This document shows positions 14,011 to 14,057 of a DNA stretch of 14,057 bases, piece by piece. The position numbers and the translations under genes are program-made. The number at the start of each line of letters is the position of its first letter. The stretch's first letter is position 1. This stretch comes from SZUA-365 sp034002405. Its GTDB lineage: Bacteria > Bacteroidota > Ignavibacteria > SZUA-365. The stretch lies in the NCBI GenBank assembly GCA_034002405.1, contig JAVFAS010000074.1, positions 1 through 14,057 of the forward strand, written 5' to 3'. The notes under the pieces were generated by a model. That model did not search any database. It had not been told where the DNA came from and worked only from the letters and a program-made list of their open reading frames with translations.

Positions 14011-14057
14011 CCGCGACGATCGGCGGGCATCGATGCCGAGGGCGGGATCCCTGCGGC

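Overview
The window is GC-rich, gene-dense bacterial DNA. Two large exported proteins end in a C-terminal module with the motif YPNPF, followed by a short Ig-like domain typical of FlgD-like / type IX secretion (T9SS) sorting tails. This points to the Bacteroidota-Chlorobiota-Ignavibacteriota assemblage (Kapabacteria, Kryptonia and similar lineages). That placement is an inference from family content and was not confirmed by any search. The parA-parB pair indicates a chromosome, probably but not provably near the replication origin.

Layout. 1-180: modular palindromic repeats, two orientations. 252-2780 (+): secreted DUF3160 protein with a T9SS-type tail. 2943-3530 (+): unrecognised 195-residue cytoplasmic protein. 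3646-3789: AT-rich promoter with a perfect 21-bp inverted repeat over its -10 box. 3790-6198 (+): exported kelch propeller + Ig-like + Omp28/thioredoxin-like + sorting-tail protein. 6199-6330: low-complexity array with a 10-bp and then a 40-bp period. 6356-6388: strong 13-bp-stem terminator between convergent genes. 8766-6488 (-): cutA-parA-parB in one direction, with a hairpin at the cutA-parA junction and a 22-bp tandem duplication between parA and parB. 8953-14010 (+): six co-directional genes, divergent from cutA: TPR protein, membrane-anchored thioredoxin-like protein, DUF2085 membrane protein, unrecognised four-helix membrane protein, exported thioredoxin-fold protein without cysteines, and a cyclase-family hydrolase whose 3' end runs into a G-rich repeat.

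How the genes relate. The first half is an exported-protein region: two separately transcribed surface or secreted proteins plus an orphan. The middle is chromosome-segregation housekeeping. In the second half, the first four genes are tightly packed (two ATGA overlaps and one 3-nt gap) and very likely co-transcribed. They combine a cytoplasmic TPR scaffold with envelope redox and membrane proteins. The redoxin-like gene follows after 52 nt and the cyclase after 7 nt.

Most notable: an exported thioredoxin-fold protein with SxxS in place of CxxC and no cysteines at all, in the same gene run as a classical CxxC thioredoxin-like protein; a parA ribosome-binding site buried in a hairpin that spans the cutA stop codon; a perfect palindrome over a -10 box; and a repeat that appears to have extended the cyclase reading frame. 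I saw no CRISPR array, transposase, tRNA, rRNA or recognisable defence system.
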